Shown here piece by piece: positions 18,155 through 58,310 of a stretch of 64,000 nucleotides of DNA. Each line of letters opens with the position of its first letter. Position 1 is the stretch's first letter. Origin of the DNA: Phymorhynchus buccinoides (lineage: Eukaryota > Mollusca > Gastropoda > Neogastropoda > Raphitomidae); assembly GCA_017654935.2 (NCBI GenBank), contig CM065699.1:19063496-19127495 (forward strand). The letters are read 5' to 3'. A program made the position numbers and the translations under genes. The notes under the pieces were generated by a model. That model ran no database searches and was not told where the DNA came from. It worked only from the letters and a program-made list of their open reading frames with translations.

Positions 18155-20265
18155 AGCCCTATTAAAACTGAAAATTGTTATCTGAAAATGTCCTATGATG
18201 TTCCTATTAAAACTGAAAATGTCCCATTATGTTCCTATTGAAACTGAAAGTGTACCATTATGTTGCTATTGAAACTGAAAATGTCCCATTATGCTCCTAT
18301 TGAAACTGAAAGTGTACCATTATGCTCCTATTAAAACTGAAAATGTCCCATTATGTTCCTATTAAAACTGAAAATGTCCCATTATGTTCATATTAAAACT
18401 GAAAATGTCCCATTATGTTCATATTAAAACTGAAAGTGTTCCATTATGTTCATATTGAAACTGAAAATGTCCCATTATGTTCCTATTAAAACTGAAAATG
18501 TCCCATTATGTTCATATTAAAACTGAAAGTGTTCCATTATGTTCATATTGAAACTGAAAATGTCCCATTATGTTCATATTAAAACTGAAAATGTCCCATT
18601 ATGTTCATATTAAAACTGAAAATGTCCCATTATGTTCCTATTAAAACTGAAAATGTCCCATTATGTTCATATTAAAACTGAAAGTGTTCCATTGTGTTCA
18701 TATTAAAACTGAAAGTGTTCCATTATGTTCCTATTGAAACTGAAAGTGTCCCATTATGTTGCTATTGAAACTGAAAGTGTTCCATTATGTTGCTATTGAA
18801 ACTGAAAATGTCCCATTATGTTCCTATTGAAACTGAAGTTGTCCCATTATGTTGCTATTGAAACTGAAAGTGTTCCATTATGTTGCTATTGAAACTGAAA
18901 ATGTCCCATTATGTTCCTATTGAAACTGAAAGTGTACCATTATGTTGCTATTGAAACTGAAAGTGTACCATTATGCTCCTATTAAAACTGAAAATGTCCC
19001 ATTATGTTCATATTAAAACTGAAAATGTCCCATTATGTTCATATTAAAACTGAAAATGTCCCATTATGTTCATATTAAAACTGAAAATGTCCCATTATGT
19101 TCATATTAAAACTGAAAATGTCCCATTATGTTCCTATTAAAACTGAAAATGTCCCATTATGTTGCTATTGAAACTGAAAAATGTCCCATTATGTTCATAT
19201 TAAAACTGAAAATGTCCCATTATGTTCCTATTAAAACTGAAAAATGTCCCATTATGTTCATATTAAAACTGAAAATGTCCCATTATGTTGCTATTGAAAC
19301 TGAAAAATGTCCCATTATGTTCATATTAAAACTGAAAATGTCCCATTATGTTCCTATTAAAACTGAAAAATGTCCCATTATGTTCATATTAAAACTGAAA
19401 ATGTCCCATTATGTTCATATTAAAACTGAAAAATGTCCCATTATGTTCATATTAAAACTGAAAATGTCCCATTATGTTCATATTAAAACTGAAAATGTCC
19501 CATTATGTTCATATTAAAACTGAAAAATGTCCCATTATGTTCATATTAAAACTGAAAATGTCCCATTATGTTCATATTAAAACTGAAAATGTCCCATTAT
19601 GTTCATATTAAAACTGAAAATGTCCCATTATGTTCATATTAAAACTGAAAATGTCCCATTATGTTGCTATTAAAACTGAAAATGTCCCATTATGTTCATA
19701 TTAAAACTGAAAAATGTCCCATTGTGTTCATATTAAAACTGAAAATGTCCCATTATGTTCATATTAAAACTGAAAAATGTCCCATTATGTTCATATTAAA
19801 ACTGAAAATGTCCCATTATGCTCCTATTGAAACTGAAAATGTCCCATTATGTTGCTATTGAAACTGAAAATGTCCCATTATGTTCATATTAAAACTGAAA
19901 ATGTCCCATTATGTTCATATTAAAACTGAAAAATGTCCCATTATGTTCATATTAAAACTGAAAATGTCCCATTATGTTCATATTAAAACTGAAAAATGTC
20001 CCATTATGTTCATATTAAAACTGAAAAATGTCCCATTATGTTCATATTAAAACTGAAAATGTCCCATTATGTTCATATTAAAACTGAAAAATGTCCCATT
20101 ATGTTCATATTAAAACTGAAAATGTCCCATTATGCTCCTATTGAAACTGAAAATGTCCCATTATGTTGCTATTGAAACTGAAAATGTTCCTATTGAAACT
20201 GAAAATGTCCCATTATGTTCCTATTAAACCTGCAAATGTTCCATTATGTTGCTATCTGTCAGGAC
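18155..20265 (+). repeat. 31-bp minisatellite, about 67 copies
   Basis: Unit approximately CATTATGTTCATATTAAAAC + TGAAAATGTCC with mixed subtypes (TTCATATTAAAA, TTGCTATTGAAA, TCCTATTGAAA; 31 or 32 bp depending on an extra A). Contiguous, without spacers. Confidence 0.97.
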
Positions 20266-20387
20266 AATGGAATTTGACATTGGGGGACTTTGTCCCTTTG
20301 GTTTCTGCAAGAGCCAGGACATTTATTTCATTATGAATTTCCTGTTTCTTGCTTCAGGACAGTTTGTTCAGAGTACATAAGACTTTA

Positions 20388-20631
20388 CATAAGAGTTTAT
20401 AAGACCTTCAAAAATAATCAAAAATGAGGATTTTATCCAGGATCTTTATAATTTCAAATGCCCCAAATGGCCCTTAAGGCGTAAAATCGCTATTTTTCTC
20501 TCTCTTTCTCTCCAAAATGAGGTCTTAATGTTATTACTTACAAAGAAGGGCAATGTCTCAGAGAAGAAGTAGGTCTTATGTGGGAGGGAGTCTTATAATG
20601 GGAGGTCTTATAAGGGAGGTTCCACTGTATG
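20388..20631. mobile_element. Pogo-like MITE (CAGTGGAACCTCCC family), degenerate copy with insertion
   Basis: The right end reads GGTCTTATAAGGGAGGTTCC then ACTG-TA. The left half is diverged and interrupted by about 90 bp (20440-20520). Confidence 0.6.
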
Positions 20632-20907
20632 TGCTTTAGTTCCCTATTCAATGTTTCTTATTGAGAAACTTTAAACGTGTTTCTGAGAAACAAGACATCA
20701 GCCTGATTAACAAACGTCTAACTTGAAAAACAAAAGAAATATTTGTTTATTGTGGATTATGTGCTTGCTATATTAAGAGTAATAACAATTGTAAATGAAC
20801 TGCACACATATGATTGAAACATATAGATGTAATGAGACATGCGCCTTAGATAAAACATCTTTGAAATACATGGCGGTAAAATAATCGTTTGGGGTCAGTC
20901 AGCTAGG

Positions 20908-21153
20908 TTAACCCTTTCACCGCCAATGTCGCATTTTTGCACCACAATGATTTAACACTCGTGTCATTAAAACTCTTGAATCAGGGTCTATTATTCAATA
21001 ATATTGTGCTCCTAAATTTGGGCAGTAAGGATTGACCCTATTCTAAATGTGTCACAGAAAAATCGCACAATATTGCAGATGAAATATTTCTGTAACCAAA
21101 ATACATTTTATGGAAACGTTTGGTTCAAAGATGGCTGGCGGTGAAAGGGTTAA
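20908..21153. mobile_element. TTAA-CCCTTTCACCGCCA MITE, copy 2
   Basis: TTAACCCTTTCACCGCCAAT to GGCTGGCGGTGAAAGGGTTAA, both TTAA sites intact. Confidence 0.85.
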
Positions 21154-21294
21154 AGAGAATTAAAGTTCCCATAGACATTTATGTGCATAGTTAGTGAGCA
21201 GTTCACTGTGTCTAGGCCTTGATGTTGGAACCAACCCTCTCTTTCCATTGCCTTCACCTCCCCCAACCGAAGTCGCATAAAGTAAGCTTAACAC

Positions 21295-21540
21295 TTAACC
21301 CTTTCACCGCCAGCCATTTTTCAGCCAAAAAATCAATTAAACTTAGCTGGGTAGCGAAAAACATTTTATCTGTAATATTAGGAAATCTTCTGTGACATGC
21401 ATAACACTAGACCTGTCCTTACCTCCCAAAATTAAGAAATAGGGTCTTTGGATAACAGGCCTGGATTTGATGCCTTTTTAGTGACATGGGTGTTAAACCA
21501 TTGTGGTGCATAAATGCGACATTGGCGGTGAAAGGGTTAA
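21295..21540. mobile_element. TTAA-CCCTTTCACCGCCA MITE, copy 3 (opposite orientation to copy 2)
   Basis: TTAACCCTTTCACCGCCAGC to TTGGCGGTGAAAGGGTTAA. Only 141 bp separates it from copy 2, in opposite orientation, giving a potential large hairpin. Confidence 0.85.
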
Positions 21541-22214
21541 ACACACACAGTGACAAACAATGAACACTTAAACACACATAATGACATGGAATGAACACAC
21601 ACACACAAAATGACATGTGCACTAAAACACACATCTTGAATAAGCACAGACACATAAGCACACATATTTATCCCAATTTACAAACAACAATAAGAAGATA
21701 ATAACAGCCTGTACAAATCACTCATGCCACATTAAAGATTTCCTTGGTTCTTCTTAAGCTTTAAAAAATATATTTTTATTGTAAAAAAAATCTTTGAAAA
21801 CGACTGGATATAAGTCTATATGATAATTACTGATTACTTAGAACTCTGCATCAATAAAACAGAAAAAAGAAGCGGAATGAATAAATGAAGTGCATATTGA
21901 CTATTCTTCTGTGTACACCAATCAATCATTATATCGGTATCTGATTTGCAGTCTAACACTCAATACCACAAATTTACAATCATTATATTGATATCTGATT
22001 TGCGGTCTAGCACTCAATACCACAAATGTATGAATGATGGAATTGGAAATGAAAAAAAGTCAATTTACATAGAAGAGATTTTGTCATGTTTCCTGCACAA
22101 ATATTGAATAGCTAAAACCATTATAAAGAGAGATTCTTACTGCATAATATAAATAGATTTAAAAGTATCTAAAACATCTGCACTTTTATTTTTAAAACAT
22201 GATAATGGTAATTT
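21541..22214. other. Gene-free interval
   Basis: CA-rich start (21541-21665) then AT-rich sequence; a short direct repeat of TCATTATATYGRTATCTGAT occurs at about 21925 and 21977. Confidence 0.5.
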
Positions 22215-22376
22215 TTGTTGTCGTACTCTGGCTTAAAGACTCCAGGGATCATCCCAACAGCCGAAGCTCTTGAACACTGTAGTACACATGCACCAGCTAG
22301 GGATGAGAACATGTGTGTGACCGTTTTTGATTACCACACCACGTGGGCAGCCACACTCTAACTTCGGAGGAGGATA
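22215..22376. mobile_element. About 155-bp interspersed repeat, copy 1
   Basis: Shared with 28640-28795: GGCTTAAAGACTCC, GGGATCATCCCAACAGCCGA, CACCAGCTAGGGATGAGAAC and the CTTCGGAGGA end. Confidence 0.7.
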
Positions 22377-22854
22377 ATGGTAATGAACCAGAAGATTCAT
22401 GAATGTCATTTCCAAGAAAATGGTCCCTTTCCCCCTTCTCTTGACTTTTGTAATAGCTGTTCAAAACTGCAGTTTAGTTCATTCTGCTTCATGATAGTTT
22501 ACACATGCATGCGTGTGCATGCAAGTACACACGCAGCCATGCGCACAAACACATACACACAGCCATGCACATTAAAAGTATTACTGTAAAGGTACAAAAT
22601 CAACTGATACACCACTGATACAGATCAACTGATACACAATTAACTGATACAGATAAAAGTGAAAACTGACAAATCAGCTCCAAAAATACATAAGAAAATG
22701 AATGTACACTAGTGCCTTCACCGATGTACATTAAAAACTTACAAAATACATTCTTGGATAAGAAATGGAAAAAGAGGAAAAAAGTTTGGATTTGTTAGGG
22801 ACACACACACACACATTCTTTCTTTCCAAAACGGGAAATTGTGGGAGTGAAGAT

Positions 22855-23340
22855 GTTGACAATCAGAATACAGTATAAAATCAATGACAAACACAGTTAC
22901 ACACAATATAAAATCAATGATAAACCCAGTTACACACAATATAAAATCAACGATAAACAGTTACACACAATATAAAATCAATGATAAACAGTCACACACA
23001 ATATAAAAACAATGATAAATACAATTACACACAATATAAAAACAATGATAAATACAATTACACACAATATAAAATCAATGACAAACACAGTTACACACAA
23101 TATAAAATCAATGATAAACCCAGTTACACACAATATAAAATCAACGATAAACAGTTACACACAATATAAAATCAATGATAAACAGTCACAATGATAAATA
23201 CAATTACACACAATATAAAATCAATGATAAATACAACTACACACAATATAAAATCAATGATTAACCCAATTACACACAATATAAAATCAACGACAAACCC
23301 AATTATACACAATATAAAATCACCGACAACCACAATTATC
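22855..23340 (+). repeat. About 31-bp minisatellite (TTACACACAATATAAAATCA...), about 15 copies
   Basis: Irregular tandem units of TACACACAATATAAAATCA + ATGATAAACAG with length variants; forward frames are mostly open by composition only. Confidence 0.93.
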
Positions 23341-23879
23341 ATGAGCAAATGTTTGTGCCAATGGAATGAATCTGATGATCCAGTAGTACCGGTACATATA
23401 TGTATAATATATTATTCACAATTTTCCGATTATTATTTCACATTTATTTACAAACTGCAGCGAGAAACATGTTTACATTTATAAATACAAATCAGTCCTG
23501 CATAATATCTATACAGCACAAACACACGCACACATTGCATTCACATATTTATATGCACCATACGGTGATACACATTATAATTTAAATTTTTGTGCATCAG
23601 TATCAGAGAGAAAGAAAAGGAAAAAAAATTAATACAAATCTGTTATGTATCGATCTCTGTACAATTTGCATAAAAACACACACTCACACACATACAAACT
23701 ACACCACCTCCTCCTCCTCCCTCAAACAACTTGCACCCCCCCCCCTCCCTCTCCAACCCCTTCCCTTTGAAAATGTTAAAAGAAAAAAACAGAAAATTAC
23801 AGCAGCCAGCCTATCCTACCACATTAAACGATATATTTAATTAGCATAAATTATAATTAATGTTTTTTTATTTACAACA

Positions 23880-24320
23880 TATCACCACCAATAATCAATG
23901 TAAGAGATAATTTGGAGAGAAGAGAGAGAATCTGAATAAAGGCTCGAGGGTTGTGCTCATTACACACAGATACCTCATGCCCTTATCCGCAAAAAAAAAA
24001 GAAGTAAGTTTTTTATATAAAAAGCGGATAGGATAAGCGCATGGGCATACTTTTCCGACTTTCTTTTACTTTTGGCTTCATACATTCAGTTGGCCAACGT
24101 TTTAGCTGGACAAAGATTTTTATAATAAATCGAAATATCGCTCTTAACAGTGTTGCTGATTTTTATTTCGTCTTGTCTGAAAAAAATTATTTTACTTATT
24201 TGCGGATATGCACATGAGGTTTCCGCGTGCAACAAGCACAAAGCCTTATTCTATCAAAGGATTATCTCCCCGCATGGAGGTGTAATAACAAAACTTGGCG
24301 CCTGAATAGGAGAGGAGTTT
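23880..24320 (+). mobile_element. Possible LTR followed by a primer-binding-site-like sequence
   Basis: A TATATAAAAAG box at about 24015, a later AATAAA at about 24125, then an end ...GTAATAACA followed within 5 nt by TTGGCGCCTGAATAGGA, which resembles a tRNA-type primer binding site. No second LTR and no gag/pol was found, so this is weak. Confidence 0.25.
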
Positions 24321-24404
24321 GCTAAAAAAAAAATGTTTAAGGCTTTGGTGAATTTTGTCTGCCACCTGTCCTCGTTTGATTTTCTTTAAACGCACAGGAG
24401 AAGC

Positions 24405-24713
24405 CCCCTGTGGGGATACCGGGGGGTCTTTTGCATAAATACTTCCCCCACCTTCTGTGCTTGTAACTTCCTCTAATCTGTCACTCTCTTTGACTCCGCC
24501 TTTTCCCTTTGCTTACTATCATCTGCTATCTTTCTGCCTTACCGGTCCATTCTCCTGCCTTTTTTCACAAAACACTTTCAAAAAGATTTCCTCCAGCCAA
24601 AGTTGGACTTGCTGGGCCTAACTCTTTCTTAGTTAACGGCATAACGGCAGCATGACGCATCTGCGCTCATTATTGATAGGAAACTGTCTGAGCGATCGAA
24701 GAAGAAGAAGACA
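24405..24713 (+). mobile_element. GAA-tailed repeat family, most complete copy
   Basis: Runs from CCCTGTGGGGATACCGGGGG to GCGATCGAAGAAGAAGAAGA. Contains GCATAACGGCAGCATGACGC, shared with 43250-43270. Head not tRNA-like by eye. Confidence 0.55.
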
Positions 24714-25128
24714 CAGGAGAAGGAAGAAGCGTTTTTCAAAATGGTTACAGAAAGGAAAGCTGAAAATATCGGTAAGCACATTCACGACATTGTGACTCCA
24801 TCACACAGAATAAAAAAAATTATTATTTTTCTTAAATAATCACAGAAACTAAAACTGAATATAATTATACTCTATCATGAGAGTGACTTTCCGATTATAC
24901 ATACATAAACATTTCCAGCATGACCACTCACTCGCATTTACAAATAATTCGTGTTCCCTCTTTAAACACAGCATTTGAAGAAAAAAAGGTTCTGTGGATT
25001 TCATTGATCTCAAAGACTAAACAAACTGACAAACAACATAACCAGCAGATAGTAACACTGAGAACAAAACTATGAGCATGCGTCCCCTATGTGGAAATGT
25101 CATGACCTGGTGAACTGGGCCCTTTACA

Positions 25129-25520
25129 TTAACGCATTCGCATCTCAACGATTTTGAATTATAAAAGAAACCCTCACAAATCACACCAGCCATACACACA
25201 AACAAAACAGACATAAACAAAAACAGAAATGAAAGAAGATTACAGGTTTTTACTTCAGGTTTAGACATGATAGGGAAGTGGTAGATCAGACTTTTTTTTA
25301 TATATAGACTTTATATATATAGAAAAACTCCCTACTACCCCACTTCAAACCACTACAAATACATAGTAAGAGGCAAAAGTGTGGTCTAAGGGAGCGAAGC
25401 GAGCTTAGAAGTGACCAAAGTGTGGCGTGCACACAGATTTACTTCCCTTGAGACAAATTCATCAAATTGACAGCTTTATATTAATTCCGGCCATGTATGG
25501 GTGGAACGACTTGAATTAAT
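25129..25520. mobile_element. About 400-bp TTAA-flanked MITE, copy 2
   Basis: TTAACGCATTCGCATCTCAA to GACTTGAATTAATTAA; interior matches 5060-5450. Confidence 0.65.
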
Positions 25521-26680
25521 TAATGGCTAATACCATTGGCTGAAATTAACCTCAAGTTGGGGCCAACAGTAAAATACAATAAATGATTTTTCTTCAGTAA
25601 TAGAAAATCAAAGAACAGCTCAGTCTAATATGACTAGGACTCAAACTGAGGGACTTTTGCACCCGCTCTTAGTGCCGTAGAAGGGCCTTGGGGAACGGTC
25701 GCCGACACTATGTTAGCGCTCCACAAGTGATTTGGGTCTAAAGTGGGGATGTCTACTGTAAAGAAAACCCTCTCCATTCAAACCAAATTCAAGCCCAACC
25801 CTCCATAATAGTTAGTCTCCTCCTGCTATCTGCAAGGCATGGCCAGAAACGCCTAACTGGCACACACATATTGGGCCCTTTTTTATGTTGAGGTTTCTTT
25901 TCTCTCTCTCTCTTTTTTATGTTTCTTTTAAACGATGCAAACAATTAACATAAGGATGAATGAATTTCTGGTGGAAGTTGGAAAGAGATCTTGAATCGGC
26001 TGAAATCTCCCCTTTCCTCCCCCGCCTCTTCTCCAACTCTACATGTCATCTCTTCTGACGTCAGCGTTCTGAAACGTAATGTCAATTAAACCAATCTGAA
26101 GCACTGATGCATTGAAGCGATGCTTGTCAACTGCATGAGTGATCCTGGGAAATTTCAAAAATCCTGCAAGGCAGGGGTCCAGGGGCCGCCCAAACCCCAG
26201 CGGAGTGCAGGGACAGCACCCCTCCTGGGGGTTCCGGGGGGCAATGCCCCCTGGAAACTGAAGGGAAACAACAGTTTCCAATGTAACTGACAGGCTCTCG
26301 TTGCACTTTCATTTCTGGTTAAACTTCATGACCTCTACAACCAGCAAAATGTATCTTTTCAAATTCTCATAACCCGGCGACGCCGGCTCCAGGCAATAAC
26401 AAAATCCTGAACTTCAGGACATCCTGAAAGCAGAAGCATCCATGCAACTGTTCAGTAGCCTACGGCCAACGCTAATTCACCCAAAATTAAGGTTCCACAA
26501 GAAGAATGAACAGCCAATATATTGAAATGATAAGCAGTGTAGCCGTAGTAGTATGTAGTAGTAGTAGTCTGAAAGAGACCATAATAGTTTGAGATATCGG
26601 TAGCTAGTCTAAATGGACACTATAAATAGTCTAATGCAAGTTAAGAAACCCACTAACATTAACATTCAAACAAACAAAAG
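25521..26680. other. Gene-free interval with GC-rich repeat debris
   Basis: At 26150-26270 there is a GGGGTCCAGGGGCCGCC ... GGGGGCAATGCCCCCTGGAA segment reminiscent of hAT-like repeat ends; a related piece occurs at about 33290-33330. No coding feature seen. Confidence 0.4.
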
Positions 26681-26895
26681 GCCCCGGTGGGGATACTGGG
26701 GGTCTTTCATACAAATAGTTCCCCCACCTTCTGGAAGTTCTGTGCTTGTAACTTCCTCTAATCTGTCACTCTGCCTTTTCCCTTTGCTTACTGTCATCTG
26801 CTATCTTTCTATCTTACTGGTCCATTCTCTTGCCTTTTTTCTATAAATTCTTACAAAGATTTCTTCAGCCGAAGTCGGACATGGGGCCCAACAAA
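26681..26895. mobile_element. GAA-tailed repeat family, third copy (truncated)
   Basis: GGCCCCGGTGGGGATACTGG to CAGCCGAAGTCGGACATGGG, colinear with 24405-24600. Confidence 0.55.
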
Positions 26896-26988
26896 AAAAA
26901 AGAAAAAAAAGAAGACAATTTCACATTAAAACAACACAATCACCAATCCTATAATTCCACAAAAAAACCTGACAGTGAACAAAACAGT

Positions 26989-27207
26989 CACTTTCTGTTT
27001 TCGCCCGTTTTCGTATATTAGCTAGACCGCGGATGTTTCATTCAAGAATGGCGGAGAAAGCATGTTTTAGCTTTAGTGTATGCATGTGCTGTGCGTCATA
27101 TACGGTGTAGTGAGTGCATTGTTTTGGTCACCCCTGATTTAAGACCCCCCTCTTTTACGACCGATTTTTCAAGATTTTTCAAAGGTCTTAAAAGAGGGGG
27201 TCGACTG
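26989..27207. mobile_element. CAGTCGACCCCC element, truncated copy
   Basis: Nearly identical to the last about 220 bp of the element at 37897-38950 (CGTATATTAGCTAGACCGCG, then GAGGGGGTCGACTG-TA); the other end is missing. Confidence 0.75.
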
Positions 27208-27524
27208 TACAATAGTTACTGACACACATAAAACGCACCAACATTAAAATATTACTCAGAAAAAGTAAAGATAAAAACAATATGCACATCAAAGTTCACA
27301 ACTTCTTCTCACACTAAAAGAAAATAACTCATACGTAACACACACAATGGAATTAAACCTTTATATTTAGAGTTCTGTCAATCTTCTCCTTATGTGGGAG
27401 GAAATGCTGATAGTGCATAAAATAAAAAGACACATCACAGTTTTGTTGGAAATATTCAGCAGACATATTAAGAAAGAAAGAAAGAGAACAAAATAAAGGG
27501 GAATGAATGTTTAGGAACAGCCAA
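27208..27524 (-). other. Start of the receptor 3' UTR
   Basis: Directly downstream of the stop; no minus-strand AATAAA was found close by, so the UTR may run into the truncated element ending at 27207. Confidence 0.4.
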
Positions 27525-55763
<28,239 letters not shown>

Positions 55764-55765
55764 TT

Positions 55766-56829
55766 CTGCAACAAGGTATTTTTATAGAGATGTTACAAAG
55801 TAACTCTTTCATTAAATCAAGCATGAATATACATTTTACCATTTAACTCATCTAGAGCCATGGGGTGTTTTTTTGGGGGGTTATGTTCTTGGTTGTGCGT
55901 TGCATCTCAACTGACAAGAGGGGGGTACTAAGGTTTTTTGAGTGTGCATGCGTTGCTTTAACAGGAACAAATCACTGACATAAGCTCTGAAAGTAGACAA
56001 ACACACGGCAGACCACTTGGCAGTGAACGTGACGCATTTGGTGGGAGTGGAGTGTGATGCACTGGGCGAATACATTTGCCCATGGTGCTAGAACTAGAAG
56101 AGTTACCGGTAAATGCAAATGAATTACTAATTTATTTGTCTAGATAACTATAGTGGGTAATCTGTTTTCTACAAAGATGACGATGAAGATGATGATGTGG
56201 CCTGCTGTGTGTTTATGCAATGCGTACACAAAAACAAAATGCCACCCTCCTGTCGGTTGAGATGCAATGGATAACCAAGAACTACATGGCACTAGAAGAG
56301 TTAATGAGTCATCAATGATGGCATTACAAATACAACACAAGTGAGCACAAGGCATTCTTTTGATTCAGAGTTGAACTGTAAGAGAAAAAGACTTCCAATT
56401 TCCAGTGCAAGAAAATGCCAATTATCTATTTATCCGACACAGAAAATACAGATTCAAACAATAAATTTCCATTCCAATGTCCAAAACAGATTAAAATGCA
56501 TTAAATATATACTACAGACTCTGCCTCGATGGAGGAATTCAAAGTCAGGATTCAAACATCCCTCTCTCGTTAGGCTCAGGTAAGACTAAGACAGTAAGAG
56601 TCTTCTTTTTTTTTTTGGGAGACAGATGTGCTCTGTTGTTCTTCTAAAGTTCCGATTGGGGATATTTGTCCTGCCCCACACACAAAGTCTTCGTTTAGAC
56701 TGCTATAGGTGCACAGGACACATGCTTTGTGAGCTTCTGTTATTCATTCAGCCAACACAACATGGCCTACTCCTACCGAAATAGTGGAATGGGCTTTAAC
56801 GTATACATGTACACAAGATGTTGCGCATG
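55766..56829. other. Interval upstream of the signal-peptide exon, no supported gene
   Basis: It would be the first intron of the receptor gene if a 5' UTR exon exists further right. Two related segments with TGTTTATGCAA/GTTGAGATGCAAT and CTAGAAGAGTTA occur around 55890-56105 and 56220-56305 in inverted and direct arrangement, suggesting old repeat copies. Confidence 0.4.
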
Positions 56830-56874
56830 CGTTCACACACAGGATCTTGGCTAAACCCTATTAGTATTAAGGTC

Positions 56875-58154
56875 CAGACCTGCCAACCCCCTAACAGACC
56901 AAAGGAATATTTGTAGCAGGAAAGAGGAATTTTTGGGAGCTAAGAGGAATTTTGATGCGGCATCTTACCCTTCACGTGTAGACATAATATGAAGCAAGCA
57001 ATTTTCATCCTTGTGAACTTGTCTTGTTTAAAACTAGTCTTGTCTGGAAGTGTCACAACTATTCATATAACACAATAGAAGCTTTTGGTTTGTTCCTCTG
57101 TCCTTTTTATTTGGGCAGACCAAGACGGTTGGTGCCATAGAGTAATAGATGACTTAAAAGTTAAATAATAAGACTTGGCAGGAAGATAATGAATCAATTT
57201 AAGTTCATCTTTGTTCTCCTTTCCTTCTGTTGGCTTGAAAAACTCGGTAACACTTCGTCTTCCACTGTTACTAACAGTGGAAGACGAAGTCTGGGAGTTT
57301 GCAGTTTCGATAAGACGATGAGAAGTAATGTGGCATTGATGTCTTGACACCCTCCATAGGAGACTTTTAAGTGTAGTGAGCACATCATACATCTAGCATG
57401 ATGCACACTTTCTTGATCTCTGAATGCACAGATACTTTTCCATGTAATCTTGGCAGAAATATTGGTCTATTCTCTGTCTTTTCTTCCCAGTCTCACACAC
57501 ATCAATGTGTCAATCGCCATCTTAGAAGTGCGCAAACAGAAACTAAAAAGTCGGTTATATGCACAGCAGCTGTGCTGCTCTGTATATAAGACGATGAATT
57601 TGGGTGTTAAAAAAACTTTAAAAAAAAAGTTTTGAAAGCGGATTATGGACTTGAGTGGAAGGGCGGAAGAAATGTAGACCTGTAAAGGTAAAGATGTGCC
57701 ACCCCCCATGCATTTCTCGGTTAATTGTATTTTTCCGTTTTTGCCTTTCTTACCATACATAAAGCTGTATTTTAGGAACATTTTTAGCTAATTACCTTTT
57801 TGGAATACTAACCCTAACCCTAACCCTACCCCTAAACCTAACCCTACCCCCCACTATGTACTGCAGCACACCGTGATTTGTCACAGTTGTGGTTCGTTGC
57901 GTTTTTCTGTCTTATACGGTGGGGGGTAGGGTTAGGGTTAGGGCTAGGGTTAGGGTTAGGGTTAGAATTCCAAAAAGGTTATTAGGTAAAAATGTTCCTA
58001 AAATACAGCTTTATGTATGCCAGTATGGTAAGAAAGGCAATAACGGAAAAATACAATTAACCGAGAAATGTAGGGGGTGGCACATCTTGACCTTTACCGA
58101 AATGTAGTCTGAGCGGAAAACATTCCACTCAAAGCGGAAAGGTTGGCAGGTCTG
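56875..58154. mobile_element. 1280-bp hAT-like element, CAGACCTGCCAACC ends, 6-bp target duplication
   Basis: TIRs CAGACCTGCCAACCCC and GGTTGGCAGGTCTG, flanked by AAGGTC on both sides (56869-56874 and 58155-58160). No transposase ORF. It contains a nested fold-back element. Confidence 0.82.
57678..58098. mobile_element. Fold-back element with inverted telomere-type repeats, 9-bp target duplication
   Basis: Flanked by GAAATGTAG at 57669-57677 and 58099-58107. Arms of about 170-190 nt mirror each other (GATGTGCCACCCCCCATG, TTTCTCGGTTAATTGTATTT, TGTTCCTAAAATACAGC). The inner ends are (CCCTAA)n at 57811-57850 and (TTAGGG)n at 57924-57963 around an about 75-nt spacer. A 9-bp duplication and long TIRs suggest a Mutator-like origin (inference). 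Confidence 0.82.
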
Positions 58155-58310
58155 AAGGTCTCATCCGAGGACCAGGAAATAGGAGTAAAGTATCTTTCCT
58201 AAGGACACAACACCACGAACAGAGCTGGGTTCGAACCAGCACACTCGCAAACACATGGATTATGAGCGGCAACTCTAACCAACTACGCCACAACACCTCA
58301 CTGTTGTCAT

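Larger units (their letters stand above)
56830..58310 (-). mobile_element. tRNA-derived SINE split by a hAT-like element
   Basis: Reading the minus strand from 58310: a tRNA-Met-like head with A box (GTAGTTGGTTAGAG), CTCATAATCC anticodon arm and B box GGTTCGAACCC, then GTGTCCTTAGGAAAGATACT and CTCGGATGAGACCTT. The SINE appears to resume across the insertion at 56874-56830 (GATCCTGTGTGTGAACGCAT). Confidence 0.6.

Noticed and set aside
18155..20265. CRISPR-like regular repeats
   Set aside because: Units are contiguous with no unique spacers, and the DNA is eukaryotic. The same applies to the 47-, 72- and 105-bp arrays.
57398..57635. Short ORFs at 57398-57635
   Set aside because: They lie inside the hAT-like element and do not resemble a transposase.
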